DNA of 64,000 bases, taken from assembly GCF_051251695.1 (NCBI RefSeq), contig NZ_JBPOEU010000017.1, positions 16,717 to 80,716 of the forward strand, written 5' to 3'. The DNA comes from Maritalea sp051251695. Lineage in GTDB: Bacteria > Pseudomonadota > Alphaproteobacteria > Rhizobiales > Devosiaceae. Shown piece by piece: positions 17,579-25,013 of the stretch (the stretch's first letter is position 1; each line of letters opens with the position of its first letter). The notes beneath the pieces were generated by a model, which was not told the DNA's origin, did not search any database, and saw nothing but the letters and a program-made list of their open reading frames with translations. The translations under genes were made by a program, and so were the position numbers.

Positions 17579-18270
17579 TTGAAGGCTGGCAAGTTTGTTG
17601 GGATTTGTGTCTTATTCACAAAACTCGCTTTGTTGCCGGCAATCACTGCGGTTGAGGTTGCGCTGGAAACCCCACCCGTTTGACGCACAATACCGGTTGT
17701 TATTCCGTCATTGTTTTGGTCGAGCGAAAAGCTAGACCGAAATCCGGTTGAGGTGAGCTTTGTTTCGTTGCCTGTAATGCTCAAATTGGACTGGTAGATT
17801 TCTGTTGAATTTGAGGTGAGCCAAACATCACCAGTTATGTCGCCAGAATTCTTTTGGTCAGCTATTCCGGTTCGCTCGTTCGCGTCGCCGGAAAGCGTGA
17901 TGAGGTTGCCTGCTGCAACAGCCGTGTCTTGCAAAAATGTGCCAGTGCCAACTGTAACGGTGGACAGCGCTTTGGCCGTGCCGGATTGGGTTTGGGTGAT
18001 CTGAGCGTCGCCATTTAGCAGGTCAGCATTAATCTGATTGCCGGCGGCTAATGTCGTACCGCTGATATACGTATCCGCAAAGTTCTCAATATTGATGGTG
18101 TTTTGTGTAAGTTGCGCACCGGTTTGGGTCTGGTTCAACTTGAGTTGGCCATTGAGTTCTTGCGCAAAGGCAAGGGTATTGAAACTGACGGCTCCCAATA
18201 GGAACACCATCAGCCCAACTGATTTTGGAATTTTGGCGATATTGAGCTGCCTAGCCGCTGAAATAGTCAT
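17572..18270 (-). CDS. hfaD: HfaD-like holdfast-anchoring repeat protein
   Basis: A 232-residue secreted protein, placed as HfaD from its position after HfaA and HfaB homologues and its content. After a signal peptide (to ~residue 38, 'LAFA-QE') it is built of repeats of ~35-40 residues with an 'AxGN' core: 'TTLAAGNQINADL', 'TAVAAGNLITLSG', 'NLSITGNETKLTS' and 'TAVIAGNKASFVN'. Each is followed by Gln/Asn/Thr-rich strands such as 'GDAQITQTQSG', suggesting a stacked beta fold. It is shorter than Caulobacter HfaD. ATG 18270 has an AGG 8 bases upstream; ATG 18285 is an alternative. The gene overlaps the end of hfaB by 20 bp, indicating translational coupling. Confidence 0.72.
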   Translation of the reverse strand: MTISAARQLNIAKIPKSVGLMVFLLGAVSFNTLAFAQELNGQLKLNQTQTGAQLTQNTINIENFADTYISGTTLAAGNQINADLLNGDAQITQTQSGTAKALSTVTVGTGTFLQDTAVAAGNLITLSGDANERTGIADQKNSGDITGDVWLTSNSTEIYQSNLSITGNETKLTSTGFRSSFSLDQNNDGITTGIVRQTGGVSSATSTAVIAGNKASFVNKTQIPTNLPAFNQ

Positions 18271-19135
18271 ATTTGCTGCCTGCATAATCAAGACATTGAT
18301 CAATCTCGACCTTATAAATTTTGGAACTCATATCTAAGACGCTACGTTCGATGACAGAGCGGACGGCCCATTGGATGGGTTCAAGCGCACGATTGCCGCC
18401 ACCAATATCAAATATTTGCTTGCCCCAAAGGAATGCAAATATGCCGCCTGAAACTTCTCGGCCAAGAATTTGTTTTTGCAACGATACGGTGTTGACCACG
18501 CGCAAGGATTTGGAATCTACTAGGCGTAGGTCCATGCCCACATTCATGACGTATGTTTTGCCCTGAAAAGCGGCTTTGATACCTTGTATCGAGCTATCAT
18601 TGTAAAAGCCGTTTACCCCTTGGGATGAAATATTGTAGTTGAGCTCGGTTATGCCGCCCAACAACAGGAAGTCAGACCCTTCGATCATGCCCGCGTGAAT
18701 TGGCCGATATGGCGATTTGGATGCGTTTGGGTTGAGGCGTGGATCGCCGCCCGCATCGCCGATTAGCTTGTTATTGGCCAATTTCAATTCGGCTTCCGGG
18801 ATGCTCATGTCAAAACGTTCGACAAGGTTGGCACCAGCTTTGGAAAATGCGCTCATGGCCATCAAAGATGCACCTTGGGTGATTTTCTTACCGCCATCTT
18901 CGTCGGCTTTTTGAGTGTAATCTGAAATAGCGCCTACCGCGATGCGTGGAATGATCGCGCTTTTGGCTTTTGCCGCTTCGGCCATACACGTCAACGCGCT
19001 TGAATAAATCGTGCCGTTTGCGGTGACTTGGGATCCGCCAATTGGCCGAGCGTAACCAAGTTCACTCTTGCTCATTGGTCCGCTGCAGGCAGCTAAAAGG
19101 CTGAGTGTTACGACTGTTGGGATTAGTTTTTTCAT
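18251..19135 (-). CDS. hfaB: HfaB-like holdfast-anchor lipoprotein, CsgG family
   Basis: A 294-residue outer-membrane lipoprotein of the CsgG/HfaB family: signal peptide with a lipobox 'LLAACSG' (Cys ~17), then the characteristic blocks 'ARPIGGSQVTANGTIYSSALTCM' (~27), 'IPRIAVGAISDYTQK' (~62), 'GASLMAMSAFSKAGANLVERFD' (~89) and 'DFLLLGGITELNYNIS' (~155). CsgG-type proteins form an oligomeric outer-membrane secretion pore. HfaB does this for HfaA and HfaD, which anchor the adhesive holdfast to the cell. The ATG at 19135 lies 8 bp after the hfaA stop; an overlapping TTG at 19147 is possible. Central gene of the hfaA-B-D operon. Confidence 0.88.
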   Translation of the reverse strand: MKKLIPTVVTLSLLAACSGPMSKSELGYARPIGGSQVTANGTIYSSALTCMAEAAKAKSAIIPRIAVGAISDYTQKADEDGGKKITQGASLMAMSAFSKAGANLVERFDMSIPEAELKLANNKLIGDAGGDPRLNPNASKSPYRPIHAGMIEGSDFLLLGGITELNYNISSQGVNGFYNDSSIQGIKAAFQGKTYVMNVGMDLRLVDSKSLRVVNTVSLQKQILGREVSGGIFAFLWGKQIFDIGGGNRALEPIQWAVRSVIERSVLDMSSKIYKVEIDQCLDYAGSKYDYFSG

Positions 19136-19143
19136 GTGTTCAC

Positions 19144-19572
19144 TCAAAATTTCAAATTGCCATTGAGCTCAATCGTACTTGATTGATCGCCGGTGTTGGT
19201 TTGGTCCGCGTCAACAATTACGGTGTTGTTGATACCCGAAGTAATCACGTTCATGATGTTGCCGCCCACAGTGACGTTGATGCCGCCGGTGGTTGAGGCT
19301 TTGTTGCCAGTTTGGTCAATTGCGCCGGTGGACAATACGCCATGGTCAAACAATATGCCGTGCCCGAAACCGGTGAATGAATTTGTGAAGGTGACATTGC
19401 CAGAGCTGTCGCGAAGGCCAAATTTGGGGACGGATTTTTCTTCGTCATTTTGCCAGCCATAGTGCTTTTCTGCCCACCCAGTTCCTGGGCTGCTCAGGTC
19501 GTTGGCGCTAGCGGCGAAGGGGAAAAACGCCCAACAAACACTCGATAATAAACAGATACTCAATTGGCGCAC
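19144..19572 (-). CDS. hfaA: HfaA-like holdfast-anchor subunit
   Basis: A 142-residue secreted protein with a signal peptide (to ~residue 24, 'FAASA-ND') and a curli-like mature part. Its C-terminal half is rich in Gly, Asn, Thr and alternating hydrophobics ('GINVTVGGNIMNVITSGINN', 'DADQTNTGDQSSTIELNGNL'). HfaA of Caulobacter is the small amyloid-like anchor subunit and has this size and position. The start is GTG 19572, chosen for the GAAGGA ribosome-binding site 8 bases upstream and because it places the signal peptide at the N-terminus. First gene of the hfa operon. Family assignment rests on operon context and composition more than on long motifs. Confidence 0.75.
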   Translation of the reverse strand: MRQLSICLLSSVCWAFFPFAASANDLSSPGTGWAEKHYGWQNDEEKSVPKFGLRDSSGNVTFTNSFTGFGHGILFDHGVLSTGAIDQTGNKASTTGGINVTVGGNIMNVITSGINNTVIVDADQTNTGDQSSTIELNGNLKF

Positions 19573-19629
19573 TTGGAGAAATCCTTCTGGTTTTGTCTCC
19601 ACGATTTGGTGCAAAAGTAACTAAACTTG

Positions 19630-19645
19630 GTTAATTGATTGATAA
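19630..19645 (-). promoter_or_regulatory. CtrA-like box upstream of hfaA
   Basis: Read on the minus strand the site is TTAT-N7-TTAAC, one mismatch from the CtrA consensus TTAA-N7-TTAAC, 57-73 bases before the hfaA start. CtrA is the alphaproteobacterial cell-cycle regulator. This is a single-mismatch match to an AT-rich motif, so it is only suggestive. Confidence 0.35.
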
Positions 19646-19646
19646 A

Positions 19647-19684
19647 CAAAAAAGGAGCAGCGATTTCTCGCTACCCCTCTTTTG
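19647..19684 (-). terminator. Intrinsic terminator of the secreted repeat-protein gene
   Basis: Read on the minus strand, GAGGGGTAGCGA - GAAA - TCGCTGCTCC forms a stem with one mismatch and is followed by TTTTTTG. It sits between the stop of the repeat-protein gene (19711) and hfaA, implying that hfaA-B-D has its own promoter. Confidence 0.8.
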
Positions 19685-19710
19685 GTCAACACTATGCGTG
19701 TTGATTATTC

Positions 19711-20421
19711 TTATTCGTCAGCGAATACGTTTGAGATATTCACAGAGTTGCCAATGGCAGCTGAGGTGATTTTCACGCCTTTTAGAGCTTCATTGATATT
19801 CACATTGGCAGTTGAAGTTGTGATTGCGCCAGCAACTTGATTTGAGTTGATGTCCAACACAGCACCAGGTGAAGACACTTTGAACTGATTGTTAGATGCT
19901 AGGTTTGTCAACTCAAAGCTACCATTTTGTGTGCCGATGTTGATGTTTGAAACAGCAGCAGGATCGATTGGTGTTGGGTTTACAACTGGTGGTGTGATGA
20001 ATGATTGGTCATTGTCGATCGTAACATAATGTGTACCCAAACAGTCACCAGTATCACAAGGGTTGCCAGCTGTTTTGATGTCGACATTTGAACCAATTGC
20101 CAAGTTGGCGATTTTTGTTTTGCCCCAAACTTCATGAACATCGACGTTTACATCTGAAAAAACATCTGCACCAAATGATTGTGTTGTCGAAATGTTTGCA
20201 TCACCGATTAGGTTTGCCTGGAAGTCGTTGCCAATGGCAATGCCGGTAACTTCTAGGTTCTTTGCAACTGAACCAATATTTACATTTGTTTCCTGCGTTA
20301 CGAAAGCTGGAGATGTCTGAGTGTTGGAGACATATGAAGTAAGATCCCAAGCAGATGCAGCAAATGTTGTGGTTGCAAGTGCCAATGCAGCGACTGAAAG
20401 TGTTTTGAATGTGTTACGCAT
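19711..20421 (-). CDS. Secreted AIGN-repeat protein, putative surface fibre subunit
   Basis: A 236-residue protein with a signal peptide (residues 1-~24, 'FAASA-WD') and a mature part made of degenerate ~55-residue repeats. The repeat core is seen as 'VTGIAIGNDFQANL', 'IANLAIGSNVDIKT', 'LTNLASNNQFKVSS' and 'ITSAAIGNSVNISN', with intervening 'NVNI/NVDV' strands and Gln-containing turns. The same core style appears in the HfaD-like protein encoded 1.5 kb downstream. One loop has a Cys pair (NPCDTGDCLG). The ATG at 20421 follows GAGG; an earlier in-frame start is unlikely because it would displace the signal peptide. The gene has a sigma-54 promoter candidate and its own terminator, so it is a single-gene unit. 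Best guess: an adhesive or curli-like subunit exported through HfaB. I know no named family for it. Confidence 0.75.
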   Translation of the reverse strand: MRNTFKTLSVAALALATTTFAASAWDLTSYVSNTQTSPAFVTQETNVNIGSVAKNLEVTGIAIGNDFQANLIGDANISTTQSFGADVFSDVNVDVHEVWGKTKIANLAIGSNVDIKTAGNPCDTGDCLGTHYVTIDNDQSFITPPVVNPTPIDPAAVSNINIGTQNGSFELTNLASNNQFKVSSPGAVLDINSNQVAGAITTSTANVNINEALKGVKITSAAIGNSVNISNVFADE

Positions 20422-20478
20422 AATAACCTCTATTTGTTTTGACCAAAGTTTCCGCCCTGAAGCGGTTGTCAAATAGAG

Positions 20479-20494
20479 TGCAAACGGTGTGCCA
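20479..20494 (-). promoter_or_regulatory. Sigma-54 (RpoN) promoter candidate
   Basis: Minus strand reads C-TGGCAC-ACCGT-TTGCA, matching the -24/-12 consensus TGGCAC-N5-TTGCW, with the GG and GC doublets exactly 10 bases apart. The predicted start of transcription is near 20468, giving a leader of about 46 bases before the ATG at 20421. Confidence 0.75.
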
Positions 20495-20528
20495 GTTTTT
20501 TTGTGTCAAATTGGCGCATATTTGAGCT

Positions 20529-20558
20529 GTTTACGTCCCGTTAATGATTAACGTAAAC
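20529..20558. repeat. Nested dyad, putative enhancer site for the sigma-54 promoter
   Basis: GTTTACG (20529-20535) pairs with CGTAAAC (20552-20558), and an inner TTAAT-G-ATTAA palindrome lies between them; the two arms match over 12 bases apart from a 5-base insert. Its centre is ~75 bases upstream of the predicted transcription start, a common place for enhancer-binding-protein sites. Confidence 0.45.
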
Positions 20559-20691
20559 CCCAATCTGGTACAGCTGCACCAAAATGCGCCAAGTTGTTAA
20601 AATGTGATCTTTTTGCGTGCCAAGTTTTTTGGCCTCCGCCCATGGCAATTGGAGCAATTGCGCTACCGGCTCTGTTCAATGTTGTGATTGA

Positions 20692-21468
20692 TCAGTTGAG
20701 CTTTGTCGCCAGCTTGAATTTTTTCAACTCAGCTTGCGTGAAATAGTAAAGCTTTTCTGGCGGGGTTTCTAACGCATGAACCCAAAGTGTGGGATCTATT
20801 CCCATGTCGACAAGATGCTTGGTGATCTGGGCCGTTGTGGTTTGAGCGTCTGACATGGCTTGTGGTGCAGATATTTTGCCGCTGGCCCCATAAATTTGAT
20901 GAACGCCAATGGTTGCCTTTTTACCCGCTACACGGGATACGCCGCCAGCAAATACAATCGGGCACGAAGAAGCGCAGTAACCGCCATCTTCAACAAGGGT
21001 GTTAAACCCTAAGTCTCGAATTTTGTCGGAAATTTCCAAAGCGTCGCTTACAGACCCGCCAGGGGAATTGATTTGCACGGTCTTGATATATTCCTTGGTG
21101 CGGTCAAGTTCGACTTTTATGCGTTCTGCTGCGCCGGGGTCGATATGCCCGGATAACAGCATGATCCCATTGGGGGCCAATGTTGCACTCATCGGAGCCG
21201 ATAAAATGTCGGGCTGAACGGTGATTTGTTCAGTTGGACGATATTGGGGAGCGTTTGGGTTGATCTCTGGCCGATCAACCGCTGGCAAAATAGGTCGATC
21301 TGTTTGTAAAGGATCTACCCCGTCTTGGTTATCTAGCGCGGTGAAGTCGAGATAAAGCACCGTGGCGCTGCCGATCAAGAGGCCAAAGAAAATGGTGCGC
21401 ATCAGATTAGCGTCGCTGGGCCAGCCCCACCATTTGGATTTTGGTATATCGGTTTCACCAACGCTCAT
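20692..21468 (-). CDS. Membrane-anchored ClpP-fold serine protease
   Basis: A 258-residue protein with one N-terminal transmembrane helix (~24-41), a Pro-rich linker (~50-90) and a ClpP/crotonase-fold domain. It has the oxyanion-type 'INSPGGSVSDALEI' (~133-146), a nucleophile region 'GGYCASSCP' (~162-170, Ser168 aligned with the ClpP nucleophile) and the general-base His in 'IGVHQIYG' (~190). The two Cys flanking the active serines are typical of the extracytoplasmic subgroup, so a periplasm-facing domain with a disulphide is likely. It overlaps the upstream membrane-protein gene by 4 bp (ATGA) and so forms a two-gene operon with it. Substrate unknown. Confidence 0.85.
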   Translation of the reverse strand: MSVGETDIPKSKWWGWPSDANLMRTIFFGLLIGSATVLYLDFTALDNQDGVDPLQTDRPILPAVDRPEINPNAPQYRPTEQITVQPDILSAPMSATLAPNGIMLLSGHIDPGAAERIKVELDRTKEYIKTVQINSPGGSVSDALEISDKIRDLGFNTLVEDGGYCASSCPIVFAGGVSRVAGKKATIGVHQIYGASGKISAPQAMSDAQTTTAQITKHLVDMGIDPTLWVHALETPPEKLYYFTQAELKKFKLATKLN

Positions 21469-22814
21469 GTGGATTTATTGTCTTTTTTATAGTCTTGACG
21501 TTTTGCCGCATCGATAGGGGTTACGTTTGGATCGTCAGACGTTGCCACCTCGGGAACCTGTTCGGGCTCGTCTTCTTCAACTTCTTCGGTTTGAGGAGGG
21601 TCGCTTGGTTCGCTAGCGGGTCGAGCGTTGGTATTCATTTCATTGAACAGACTAACCGCGCGCATCATTTCAGCGGCGGTGATTTTGTCCGCTACGTCTA
21701 GGGTTTGCGCTTCACGACGGCTGGCAGAATAAACAACCGCGAGGATGAGCACCAAAACCATGGGCAAAAGATCAATTGAGATCGCTCCGGCCCAGCTTGG
21801 TAAAAAGTCCCGAGCGTAGAGCAGCACCGCTTCGGCAGATGAAAGGGGCACAAACCGACGCGGTTGAACTCTTGGTTGTTCGAGGATGGCATCGGCAGCT
21901 GTTTTAAGCGCTACGGACTGGGCCTGCACTGCGCCCATTACTGAACGCATAACCGCATCTTGGCGTGCGGCTAAATCTTGCGTGCCGCCATCAGCTGCTG
22001 GCGCAATGAAGCCAAGGGATAAATCATCAGCCGATCGGCTAACCGATGATGCGATAGATGTTTCTTGCAAGGCCGCGATGACCCCGGTTAGGGCAACAGC
22101 TTCTGCGGCGAATTTATCGGCGCGGGGTTGCACCTCACCTTCGCCAGAAACCAAGGCGCGCATGTTGGCCAAATGAGTTGATCCTTGCTCGAACGAAGCG
22201 CTAACGGTGCTACGCGATGCCAAAATGGTGTCGCCCAACTCATCAAGTTGCGCGGACATTTGGGTGAGCAATTGCACAACGGAGCCGGAACCTGACGTGC
22301 CGGTTAAAGCACCCGACTGGCGTTCGTCATCGGCCAATCTTGAAAAGCGAGAGGAAGCGCGTTGGACGTCGGGCAATAGACTTTGGGCGGCAAGGGCATT
22401 GCCGTGGGCGGCGTCGAGGTCGGCCACATAATCTTCCAGCGTTACCGCTAAATGCTGTTCCAAAGCGGCAGACCCAGCAAGGGCGGCGGCGTTCAACCAA
22501 GACGACATGGCGACAATCATCAAACTGCCAAGCCCCATGACAGCAATCAGGGAGACACGCCGTGCGGTGTCGCGCATTAGGGGCAGGAATTTCATCATAT
22601 AGGTCCAAAAGGCATAAATGCCGACGGACACGGCCACTGAATATATGATTGCTGCTGCAAAAACAGTGTCAGAGGAACCGTCGAGCAAGCTGCGGACGCC
22701 TAGATAGGTATAGACACCACTAGCAAGCGCCAGCACCGCAAGGGCAAATCGCGTCATTGTTTCGAGGCTTTTCACCCCATCCCGCAGGCGAACAGCATTA
22801 TTGTCGTCGAGCAT
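21465..22814 (-). CDS. Four-helix membrane protein with large extracytoplasmic helical domain, unknown family
   Basis: A 449-residue protein with three N-terminal hydrophobic segments (~22-43, 51-73, 87-107). A ~230-residue Ala/Ser/Leu-rich region follows, probably helical and coiled, predicted between membrane segments. A fourth segment lies at ~347-367, followed by a cytoplasmic tail with an acidic run (EEVEEDEPEQ) and a basic end. I recognise no family. The stop overlaps the start of the ClpP-fold protease gene (ATGA), implying equimolar, coupled synthesis. A plausible role is a partner, substrate receptor or regulator of the protease. This is inference from gene order only. Confidence 0.82.
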   Translation of the reverse strand: MLDDNNAVRLRDGVKSLETMTRFALAVLALASGVYTYLGVRSLLDGSSDTVFAAAIIYSVAVSVGIYAFWTYMMKFLPLMRDTARRVSLIAVMGLGSLMIVAMSSWLNAAALAGSAALEQHLAVTLEDYVADLDAAHGNALAAQSLLPDVQRASSRFSRLADDERQSGALTGTSGSGSVVQLLTQMSAQLDELGDTILASRSTVSASFEQGSTHLANMRALVSGEGEVQPRADKFAAEAVALTGVIAALQETSIASSVSRSADDLSLGFIAPAADGGTQDLAARQDAVMRSVMGAVQAQSVALKTAADAILEQPRVQPRRFVPLSSAEAVLLYARDFLPSWAGAISIDLLPMVLVLILAVVYSASRREAQTLDVADKITAAEMMRAVSLFNEMNTNARPASEPSDPPQTEEVEEDEPEQVPEVATSDDPNVTPIDAAKRQDYKKDNKST

Positions 22815-22891
22815 CGCAATCGGTCCTCAAATAAGTTTGACCTATATTAAGGGGATAAATCGCGACTAAAAAAGGGCAGTTGGCAAGATTG

Positions 22892-23530
22892 TCAGCTTGT
22901 TGAGCTTTTATGGTTAGCGCTGAAGCTATTGTTGCGCCAATAAACCAGTAAATAGACAAGCCAGATATATATGCCCGTTTCCATCAAGCGTTGCGCGAGA
23001 CCAACATATTGATTGTCAGCAGTAACGTTCATCAAAAATATCAATAGAACTGGCGCGCAAGTATAGGTTAGGCGCTTGAGTTCATCCGGTTTTTTACCGA
23101 TGGGGCTATAATAGGTCAAAATCGCGAGGCCCAATATGGCGCATAAATAGGCGATCAACCCCGAACTGACATGCACGATATGGGTTATTGATGGATCGTC
23201 TGGGCGACATTCAAAATCACACGGCGAGAGTGATGCAACGCCGATGAGGATTGGATAGGCAAGAAAGATGGCAAAACCGACCTTGAGGGCCGTGGATTTT
23301 GGCATGTAAGTGTAGGCAAAACGAAGTCCGATAAGCAAAACGACTTCAACAACAAAATAGCCGGCCAAATTGACCAACTGCGCGTTGGGTGCGCCTTGCG
23401 CGCCCAATTCACTCATGAATTGGGTGATGTGACTATAATTTGGATAATTGGTGGCCCCAATAACAACGGTCGCCGCCAGCCAAAAATAGCTGATTATGAC
23501 CAAAGTCAGCGCTAGATCACGTTTTTTCAT
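22892..23530 (-). CDS. DUF998 integral membrane protein
   Basis: A 212-residue protein with six hydrophobic segments (about residues 7-26, 53-72, 83-101, 119-141, 157-172, 183-199) in the arrangement of DUF998. It includes the family-like 'NYSHITQFMSELGAQGAPNAQLVNL' region after the first helix and a Cys-containing loop 'SPCDFECRPDD'. The function of DUF998 proteins is not established. The ATG is at 23530 and the gene appears to be transcribed alone; it ends 78 bp before the start of the upstream-read membrane protein gene at 22814. Confidence 0.82.
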   Translation of the reverse strand: MKKRDLALTLVIISYFWLAATVVIGATNYPNYSHITQFMSELGAQGAPNAQLVNLAGYFVVEVVLLIGLRFAYTYMPKSTALKVGFAIFLAYPILIGVASLSPCDFECRPDDPSITHIVHVSSGLIAYLCAILGLAILTYYSPIGKKPDELKRLTYTCAPVLLIFLMNVTADNQYVGLAQRLMETGIYIWLVYLLVYWRNNSFSANHKSSTS

Positions 23531-23585
23531 ACAAATCCCAGACTAAACATATCAAGATGGACTTAGCGGCGAAAAGTCAGGCACG

Positions 23586-24236
23586 TCAACTGATCCGCAA
23601 GGGCTGATATAGAGAATGCTGGATGATGATTTTTTCAACCCGTTTGCGTTTAGCTGGCGTTGGTAGATCTGGAAGTCTGTTTTTTAGCACGTCGACCATG
23701 TCGGCTTGTTGATCAATGGGGATCGTGTTTGCGGCTATTTCTGCGTACATGGGGAGTTGATTGGGAGCCGCGCTTTTAAGCTGGGTCAGCAGTTTGGGCA
23801 TTGCTGTATCTCTATATTGCTCGTTTCCAGCAAGGGCCACGAGAACTTCAACGGCTCTATCTTTTGCGATGACTGAGCCACGTTCAGCGGCTTGTAAAAT
23901 CTTATCTAGTTGATCAAATACCGCACCGGGGTGTGCCGTCCCAATATGGGCGATTGCAGTGAGCGAACCCCACAAAATTCGATTGTCTTTGGTGGATAAG
24001 AGGTCGAACAAAAACGAGGTTTTTTGATCAAACGAGCCCGGAGAAATTGCAGCAACTTCATAAAGCACTTTAATCGCATCATGCTTTTGCGCTTTGTTGC
24101 CGTTTGCTACAATACCGAAGAGTTCCAAAACATCAGCGCTGTTTTCAGACTTCGCAGCAATTCGCTTTGCCAATTCGATATTTGGCTCTTCGTCATTGCG
24201 CTCAAGAGCGCAGGCGAGCTGATCTGCTAGACTCAT
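23586..24236 (-). CDS. HEAT-repeat-like protein
   Basis: A 216-residue soluble, all-helical protein with repeating ~37-residue helix pairs of the HEAT/armadillo kind (e.g. 'KHDAIKVLYEVAAISPGSF', 'LWGSLTAIAHIGTAHPG', 'KDRAVEVLVALAG'). It resembles small adaptor proteins that score the state of partner proteins. The start is ATG 24236, sharing one base with the stop of the upstream zinc-ribbon gene (TAATG), so the two are translationally coupled. A longer frame starting at 24281 would overlap that gene by 46 bp and is less likely. Function unknown. Confidence 0.78.
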   Translation of the reverse strand: MSLADQLACALERNDEEPNIELAKRIAAKSENSADVLELFGIVANGNKAQKHDAIKVLYEVAAISPGSFDQKTSFLFDLLSTKDNRILWGSLTAIAHIGTAHPGAVFDQLDKILQAAERGSVIAKDRAVEVLVALAGNEQYRDTAMPKLLTQLKSAAPNQLPMYAEIAANTIPIDQQADMVDVLKNRLPDLPTPAKRKRVEKIIIQHSLYQPLRIS

Positions 24237-24487
24237 TATTGCCACCGTTCCAGTTTCGGTAACCCGCGGGTAAAAAGCCACGCCATAAATTTGGGCATGC
24301 CTTGTTTTTGGAGTTGCTCAACACAAAAGTCTTGCATTTCACTCACCGTAAAATTGGGTTGTTTGAATTCACCAGCTTCATAGCAGAGCGAGCAATATTT
24401 TTCACTCTTTTGGCCATCGGCTTCGGTGCCGCCGCCATTTGGGTCTTTCTTGAGCGGCATCGAGCAGCTTTGACAAAGTCCGGACAT
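24236..24487 (-). CDS. Putative zinc-ribbon domain protein
   Basis: An 83-residue protein with two CxxC knuckles, 'GLCQSCSMPL' (residues ~5-8) and 'KYCSLCYEAG' (~31-34), in the pattern of the putative zinc-ribbon family PF12674. The C-terminal half is helical ('EMQDFCVEQLQKQGMPKFM'). The ATG at 24487 follows GAGGATTT. It is coupled to the HEAT-repeat gene (one-base overlap) and divergent from a MerR-type regulator across a 135-bp gap that contains a dyad, so the regulator may control it. Function of the family is unknown. Confidence 0.83.
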   Translation of the reverse strand: MSGLCQSCSMPLKKDPNGGGTEADGQKSEKYCSLCYEAGEFKQPNFTVSEMQDFCVEQLQKQGMPKFMAWLFTRGLPKLERWQ

Positions 24488-24570
24488 GATCAAATCCTCA
24501 AGTTACTTAATTGTGCAAATCTGGCGGTTATGTCCACCAGCAGATTGCATGGGCATGAGTGTTGATATAA

Positions 24571-24596
24571 AAACCATGGAGTAAAGTCAATGGTTT
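24571..24596. promoter_or_regulatory. Dyad in the merR / zinc-ribbon divergent promoter
   Basis: AAACCAT (24571-24577) and ATGGTTT (24590-24596) are exact inverted copies 12 bases apart. On the minus strand the dyad overlaps TTGACT, a good -35, placing it in the spacer as is typical for MerR-type operators. No convincing -10 can be fixed. Confidence 0.45.
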
Positions 24597-24622
24597 GTAA
24601 TCTTGGGTTTTGGAAATTTGAA

Positions 24623-24979
24623 ATGCGCATAGGGGAATTGTCAAAGCGAAGTGGATTGAGCCGTGACACAATTCGCTTTTACGAACGCGAGGGTCTGATC
24701 CAATCTATGCCAGCACTAGAAGCGACTAATAGCTATCGCCATTATCCCGAAGAAATTTTGGACCGGTTGGATGTTATTGGTCAGGCGCAAGATGCAGGCT
24801 TTTCCATTTCAGATTTGAAATACCTAACTGCGTTCTGGGATGGCACAGGCCAAGATTTTGATGGTGAGGGCTTTTTGAAGGTCAAGGCGCAGGAAGTGAA
24901 AACCACCATCGAGCGGGCACAAGGGTTTTTGAATTTGCTAGAAGTTACGATAGAATCGTTGGAGAGAGGACCGTCTTAG
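24623..24979 (+). CDS. MerR-family transcriptional regulator
   Basis: A 118-residue regulator. The N-terminal winged helix-turn-helix has the family pattern 'MRIGELSKRSGLSRDTIRFYEREGLI' (~1-26) and 'YRHYPEEILDRLDVIGQAQDAGFS' (~42-65), followed by the long dimerisation helix. No cysteine metal-binding signature is present in the C-terminus, so a metal sensor is unlikely; other small-molecule or redox signals are possible. The ATG at 23 bases into line 24601 (24623) is preceded by GGAAA. Divergent from the zinc-ribbon gene and convergent with deoD. Target probably the adjacent divergent operon. Confidence 0.9.
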   Translation: MRIGELSKRSGLSRDTIRFYEREGLIQSMPALEATNSYRHYPEEILDRLDVIGQAQDAGFSISDLKYLTAFWDGTGQDFDGEGFLKVKAQEVKTTIERAQGFLNLLEVTIESLERGPS

Positions 24980-25013
24980 TTTTACCCAATGCGGCCCTCA
25001 AGTTTTGTTGAAA

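Noticed and set aside
24237..24281. N-terminal extension of the HEAT-repeat gene
   Set aside because: It would overlap the zinc-ribbon gene by 46 bp; the ATG coupled to the zinc-ribbon stop is a better start.
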